Positions 58,480 through 64,000 of a stretch of 64,000 nucleotides of DNA are shown here, piece by piece. Made by a program: the position numbers and the translations under genes. Origin of the DNA: Gerris lacustris. Taxonomy: Eukaryota; Arthropoda; Insecta; Hemiptera; Gerridae. The DNA is taken from positions 107,822,514-107,886,513 of the forward strand of contig OX578277.1 of assembly GCA_951217055.1 (NCBI GenBank), written 5' to 3'. How positions within the stretch are numbered: position 1 is the first letter of the stretch; every line of letters begins with the position of its first letter. The notes beneath the pieces were generated by a model. It worked only from the letters and a program-made list of their open reading frames with translations. It searched no databases and was not told the DNA's origin.

Positions 58480-59660
58480 CATTTTGATGGAAAAATAACC
58501 AAATTAAAAAGAGTCGAAGAGAAGAGAGGAGAGGGAAAGGCCTAATGGAATTCTTAACCAAAGAAATGAAATAATTTCAACCAGAGATTTACTTGTTTGT
58601 ATAAATGTGGCTCTCTCATTGGCCCACTAGAGGTAATTTTTCCCTTTCCTCACTCTCTCATTGGTTACTTCATTTAGGAATTGTGATGAGTGATGCGTTT
58701 TCTGTACCCCGGTAATATCAAAGATAGCACATCAAGATAAGGATAGCACTAAACTCGAGAATTTCTCCATATTATAAACATAAGGATGTTCTAGTGACGT
58801 ACTAATCCGCTGCAGTGCGCTGCCTACCTTTATATCCGTCTTATCCTTAGATAAATAGGAGGGGGGTATAGAAGACTATTTGGCAGGGCTTTGCTCACCT
58901 GAGCCCCAGCAGAGTATTGACGAGATTACCGCATAAAACTAACAACGGATATATAAGGCATCCAATTCCTCACCTTCAAATCCCAACCTCTTTCTTCTTG
59001 AGCTTTATTGATCTAACTTGGGTTTTCTTTACCCAAACAGTTTTCTCAATTTATCCTGAAAACATAGACATTTTCCAACCTTTCTTGAGAAATCAGAATT
59101 TTTTTCGTAACCAACAAGCTCTTTAATTTGACCAAATACCTATATCAAAATGTGTTGTTTCCGAGAAAACTGAAGAACGAAATTTATTTATTTCTGGACA
59201 GAAATCCGTTTCAGACATTGGTATCATGTCTGACGGGCTGCCGCTAAACTCGTCGTTCAATATTGATGGATGTAGGATAGTCGGTCATTATTAACCCATT
59301 GTCGGTCCCACATAAATTCAAACTTTCTTCGCCCACTCTTTTGTCAGCGGCAAATATCAACAAACTTAACACCTACATCTTTAAACAATTCTCATCCAAT
59401 TTCACTACGTTTTTATTAGCTTGTTTTCATGTTTGTTTGTTTGTTTGTCCAGTACAAATCTTGCAACCTATTTTTAACTAACTTCCCGAGTAGCTAGACA
59501 TTTGAAAGTTTTAGAATAGCTCAGAACACGATGACAATGCATTATTTTAATACTTTTAGCCATCTTTCAGCAGAATTTAATTCGTTTTCAGCAAATTTAG
59601 CTTTATGGAAAGTTAGTTCGGAAAAAATCCGCAAGTTATTTTATTTATCTACTCGTGGCA
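58480..59660 (-). repeat. Dispersed segment S, copy 3 (inverted)
   Basis: Reverse complement of about 50130-51330, including the diverged family A remnant at about 59157-59400. Indels are few. The frames at 58917-59126 and 59299-59481 are parts of this repeat. Confidence 0.85.
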
Positions 59661-60620
59661 GCAAAATTAAACAATACTTAACTGTTTTTAGGCTGGAAAG
59701 TACTATTTCCCTGATTTGTCATTAAAATATTAAAAACAGGCAGGAAAGTAGTTAAAACAGTCAGGAAAATACTTTCTCTGCCTAGGCAGGGAAAGTAACC
59801 GTGTTTACCACTGCGTGTGGATAACCTCTAATTTTGGCAAGAACAGTTTATACCATTATCTCTATCTTACAACATTATATATTATAGTTAAATAAGTAAT
59901 ATTTAATAAATAAACGCTTTAATAATAAAATAATTAGTTAATATTTGTTAATTCTGTTAAATAAGTTCAATGATTAGTAGATCTTTAATTAAATAAAATA
60001 GTAGAGTCTCTGGCTATACTGTAGCGTCATGTAAACATTGAACATCCATATTATTTTTATTATTGAAGTCATTCTAGATTAGACTAGCTACTTTTCTTGA
60101 TGCATCCTAGTTACTTATTTTCTTTTAAGCAATAGAAGATATCTTTAACACTTTTATTAATTTTTTAGTAAAAATATAAATAAATATATTATTGCGTGCA
60201 TTATTCATTCAGAAGTTATGTGTGTTTTGTATTTTGTTGTTATAGATTGAGTTTGCTTTTCACTTATTGTTATTATTCTCCCAATTTTCTTATTTGAACA
60301 TTAATTTTAGTTAATACATATGTTATTATGTTTATTAATATGACAGATAGTTATTAACTATGTTATATTAATAAAGATAATATTTTAGCAGCTCCATTTT
60401 TCTCCCGCAAGTAGATAAAATATTGTATGCAACAAGGCAGCAAAGGAAACATTTCTGCCTCGTTTATTCATTGCCTGCCTCGGCAGTCAAAAAGGTAAAT
60501 TACCTGCCTCGGCTTCGCCTCGGCAGTTAATTATCATAGCCTATCCTCACCTTCGGCTCGGAGGCTAATCTAATCACTCGTCAGTAAAATTCCATTTTGC
60601 TGCCTAGTTACATAAATAAC
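59645..60620. mobile_element. Palindrome-cored module, GGCAG word form
   Basis: The inner part 60404-60620 has edges AGATAAAATATTGTATGCAA and CTGCCTAGTTACATAAATAA, homologous to the edges at 45530 and 45755, but every copy of the short word reads GGCAG/CTGCC (CTGCCTCGGCTTCGCCTCGG, CTCGGCAGTC) instead of GGGAG/CTCCC. The outer part at 59645-59810 has CTCGTGGCAGC, GGCAGGAAAGTAG and CTGCCTAGGCAGGGAAAGT, paralleling the GGGAGAAAAAGT repeats of 45128-45250. Between about 59830 and 60400 the sequence is plain AT-rich. Confidence 0.65.
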
Positions 60621-60916
60621 TATTGTTTTGACATATCCCATATTTACGATCTTCATTTTGACGTGTTCCAAATTTATGATTTATGACAGAACATTTAAAA
60701 ACGTAGTATATAAATAGTTCATTTTATCACGTAATTATTTAATAATATTTTTTTGGGTGGTTTGTGAAAGTAGCCAACCATAGGCGGCAAAATTAATAAT
60801 AATGATATTAATAATGCCCATTTATTCAGTATTATAAACGCATTACAATCGTATATATATTTTTCATAATTTTTAAACTGGGTAGATTATAAACACGTGT
60901 GATTTCGTGAATTTCA

Positions 60917-61742
60917 CTTTCCAAGCTTACCGAAGGTAACGGAAGCCATGTGATCGCTCTGAAGAACGAAAATATTTTATGTCTCCGATTGCAAATATTT
61001 CAAGACAGAAAACCTTTAAAGACATCAAGGAACATTTTTGGTTCCGTGTCTGTCTGTCAGCCTATAGCTCAATTTTTGCGAACTAACATATCATAAAAAC
61101 TACAAGTCCGATTTCAATGAAGTTTGTATGGTAGGTCATAATTAGCTCAGTGTTGGCCAGTGGCGTAACTATGGGCCCGCGCGGGCCCGCATTGCGGGGG
61201 GGCCCCCAAATCCAGAAATAACTGGAATTACTATCCTTGTACCAACGTCGAGGGGGCCCCCAATCCTGAACGCAAGAGGTTTTTTTTTTTTTTTTTTTGC
61301 TCATCAATTTTTTTTGGTGAGGGGCCCCCAAAAAGACCTTGCGGGGGGCCCCCAAAGGTCTAGCTACGCCACTGGTGTTGGCCCCATATAAATATCACTT
61401 CTGCACTCATTTGTTTCTCTTCCAGATGCGTACAAACATACATTTATTTACTTATTATAGCTTCAAAACTACTTATCTAATTTGTATGAAACTTGTATAG
61501 TTCATCGAAAGAAATCCGCAGATAGCCCCAAATTAATTTGAACCGTCTAAGCTCTTTATAACATTTTCTACAAAATGATAATTCAATTCATGTAAACAAA
61601 TCAAAACAATTTTGACAAAAAAAAAAAAAAAAAAAAAAAAAATGGGGGAAACAAATAAATTAGAATTATGTCATTTAAAAGCATAAAATCAATCAAGCAC
61701 GTGATAGGATGGGAGGAAGCTATGTGCCACACCAATTGGCAG
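60917..61742 (-). mobile_element. Repeat family A copy with nested hAT-type MITE
   Basis: Runs from CCAAGCTTACCGAAGGTAAC to GCCACACCAATTGGCAG in reverse orientation and is interrupted at 61158-61374 within the GTTGGCCCCATATAA region. A poly-A tract at about 61617-61642 matches the poly-T position of other copies. Confidence 0.9.
61158..61374. mobile_element. 217-bp hAT-type MITE with 8-bp duplication
   Basis: The left end CAGTGGCGTAACTATGGG pairs with the complement of the right end TAGCTACGCCACTG. GTGTTGGC is duplicated perfectly (61150-61157 and 61375-61382). The inside is dominated by GGGGGCCCCC words and one poly-T. It splits a family A copy whose intact sequence is known from other copies. 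Confidence 0.92.
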
Positions 61743-62239
61743 TCTGTTTGTAGCTTTCTCGTAGAGATAGTATTCATAAATTCCACATTACTACAGACTC
61801 TAAATGTAAGTAAACAAACAATTTTACCACTTTTAGAATCATTCATTGCTATTGTGAATTACAATTATTTGAAATTATATAAAGTAACATCTTTTAACTA
61901 AGCACTCTGGCTAAACTCGGCAATAGTGCACCCGTTCCAGTGTAATCGATGTCTTTCGAAGCCGTACAGTTGGATTCGATATATCAATTCATCCCTTTCA
62001 TTCGCATATAATAATATATGTATATAATAATTATATATGTATGGTTTGTTCATAGGAGAGTTGATATCCCTTTGTCAAAAAATACGTTGGAGTGAGAAGG
62101 GGTGCGCTATTGACGAGATTTACCAGCACTCTTGATTAATTAATGTAGGATTGGGATTTTGTAGCTGATGTAATACGTCGGTTGTTATAGAAAATAAACA
62201 GATTGAAGATGACCTTATGAGGGTAAAAAAGCTTTTATA

Positions 62240-63775
62240 CTTTAGCACACACCTATATCCCTTTGTCTTAATAGTTATTCAGACAAAGAAACAATTACAG
62301 AATAGTATATGTATAATATATTCCTCAGTCGAAATTACTATTAAGACAAAGGGATATTTAGTCGAATGTACCTTGGGACAAAGGAATATCACACTTGTGT
62401 ATATAAATGTGATAATATCCCTTAGTCTAATCAGTGGCGGATCTAGATCTTGCGGGGCCCTGGACGAGACAAAATGGCGGGGCCCCCTAGGATAGAGCGG
62501 GATTGCTGATAAAAAACAGTAAAGTAACTTAATAATAAACCACTTATAACTTGATCCTATTTTCCGGCTAATTCCCTTCACTTAGGGCCAGTCAAACGTT
62601 TTTGCTCTCACAATAATTCAAAACTTTTAAAATAATTACAATTCTGCTCATGATTTTAATCTAACATATTATTTGAACATAAACCCCTCAAATTATATAG
62701 TTTTCAACTAATCATCATTTTCTTTAAAAACGTAATCGAAAAGAAACATTTTTATTGTAATAATTAAGCTCTGTTATATTTAACTATTTATTCTTCTTCA
62801 TGATATTTTGGGTTTTATGGTTAAATTACCACATCAAAATGTTGTAAATATGACCTCTCAAAACAGCATTTTTATGCATATCTGAGGTGAAGTTTCTTTT
62901 TGACATCAATTGGTAAAACTGCACTAATTGGCCCAATTATTTCGCACTGTCCGATATACTTAAGTTTTTTTTACTATTCCTTTTTACAGGATTTGTCTTT
63001 TTTACATATCTCTGTACATTGTCAAACGATTAAGGTTATGTAGTATCTTGATATATTCAGTGTTTTATTTATTTGTTTTAAAAAAAATACACGATATGTC
63101 ACGTTTTATAGAGTAATGATAGTAGGTTATTGTTAGGTCAGGTCAAAAAGTACTAAACTTACCATATCCTTCCATACTTTTCCCTAAAATTAAAAACAAT
63201 TGAATATATCGAGATGCTACAACCGAAATCGTTTTGGTAATGTAAAAAGGAACAGTTTGAACAAAACCGAATTAAATTGTACGTTTAGATATAGGTGGGG
63301 CACATAATGAAGATTTACCCCACAGAATAAATTAAAAAATCGTCATCATTTTGAAAAGGGGGAGGGTGAGAAAACACTAGGACGTTAACTCACTTAATTT
63401 TATATGGAGCGGGGCCCCGCGGGTTATCTTAAACATAAAAATAAATTAATCTATATTTTATAACTTATTTATTTGACTTTTTTACAGCGAAGGGCCCCGC
63501 GAAAAGGTAGTTAGGTAATAGGCTTTACCATGTAAACTAAATTCGACTGAATTTTATAATTCTAATATTTCATGTTTTGTACATGGCACGGGGCCCCGCG
63601 GACAATCTTCACTATGAACTTTAAATTTGCCAGTCAAGTATAAGTATTTTATTTTAATTTTCTATGGCACGGGGCCCTCCAAGGCGCGGGCCCAGGGCGG
63701 TCGCCCCCCTCGCCCCCCTGGATCCGCCCCTGAGTCTAATTAACTATTAAGAAAAAGGAATATTAAATATACGCT
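62240..63775. mobile_element. Foldback family M copy interrupted by a hAT-type element
   Basis: ATATCCCTTTGTCTTAATAGT at 62255-62275 is exactly complementary to 62337-62357. Further words, GGGACAAAGGAATATCACAC and AATGTGATAATATCCC, continue to 62431, where the 1301-bp insertion begins. The remainder (AGTCTAATTAACTATTAAG) resumes at 63733. Confidence 0.7.
62432..63732. mobile_element. 1301-bp hAT-type non-autonomous element
   Basis: The left end CAGTGGCGGATCTAG pairs with the complement of the right end CTGGATCCGCCCCTG with two mismatches. AGTCTAAT is duplicated perfectly (62424-62431 and 63733-63740). Four ACGGGGCCCCGCG-type words (about 63412, 63490, 63590 and 63665) recur at 75-100 bp spacing toward the right end. 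It shares AAAACAGCATTTTTATGCAT with the 526-bp element. No transposase frame is present. Confidence 0.92.
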
Positions 63776-64000
63776 AAGAAGACTGTAGAAATCATTGTCC
63801 TTCAGATTTTGGTAAAAGATTCAGTCTCACTCATGATAAGACTCGATTTTAAAATATCGTAATAAAACTGGCCGAGGAGTCTCAATGTCTTGGGGAGACA
63901 AACACACAAACCTTTGAGACTTTTGTCGGGCAGACTATTGTTTAGAACCAAGGGGGGGGGGGGGGGGGTGTGTTAACGTAAAAAAGTGCCAAAAGTTTCT
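63776..64000. other. Unclassified end of window
   Basis: Mixed sequence with a poly-G run at about 63952-63968. No feature recognised. Confidence 0.5.

Overview
The window looks like gene-poor, AT-rich nuclear DNA from an invertebrate animal. An insect or other arthropod is my best guess, resting on repeat style: Helitron starts of the TCTATATATATAAAA type, abundant CAGTGGCG-ended hAT elements, and PCR-scale repeats carrying GACAGACCGACAGACA-like tracts. The species cannot be fixed from the sequence. I found no intact protein-coding gene, no rRNA, no convincing tRNA gene and no prokaryotic feature. Nearly all long open frames lie inside tandem arrays whose period is a multiple of three, or inside TA microsatellites or dispersed repeats. 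The only recognisable protein relic is the N-terminal end of a possible tyrosine-recombinase transposon protein, present as two broken copies (38.25 and 46.50 kb).

Layout. 1-3.4 kb: hAT-end fragments, then Helitron-like units, one of which holds an 88/89-bp minisatellite. 4.4-9.6 kb: CGTACG-rich segment and two inverted-end elements (5.82-6.70 and 8.85-9.58 kb). 11.4-16.0 kb: three tandem arrays (10-bp, 60-bp with hairpin, 60-bp with higher-order structure). 17-23.8 kb: two dispersed families (called A and B here), one A copy interrupted by an 886-bp foldback element with TA target duplication. 24.6-29 kb: TA tracts, a foldback element, a palindrome-cored module and a tRNA-like B-box family. 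29.7-32.6 kb: a 2.9-kb hAT-type element loaded with a 62-bp satellite. 33.2-36.8 kb: a 3.55-kb palindrome with arms that appear identical and a TA core. 37.4-46.8 kb: recombinase-relic elements, a Helitron, a foldback element with TAA duplication and a 95-bp array. 48.2-51.3 kb: a small hAT-like element and duplicated segments. 52.1-54.0 kb: a tRNA-like head followed by a 57-bp satellite. 54.6-64.0 kb: a third family B copy with a nested element, three more hAT-type elements with perfect 8-bp target duplications, and an inverted copy of the 50-51 kb segment.

The parts fit together as nested mobile-element insertions. Several insertions fall inside older repeats whose uninterrupted copies are present in this same window, so the empty site can be read directly and relative ages inferred. 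The most unusual items are the large palindrome, the recombinase-relic family with 56-bp palindromes and edge words that change together with core words, the satellite-bearing hAT element, and a 140-bp insertion with an 11-bp target duplication that carries a hammerhead-ribozyme-like motif.
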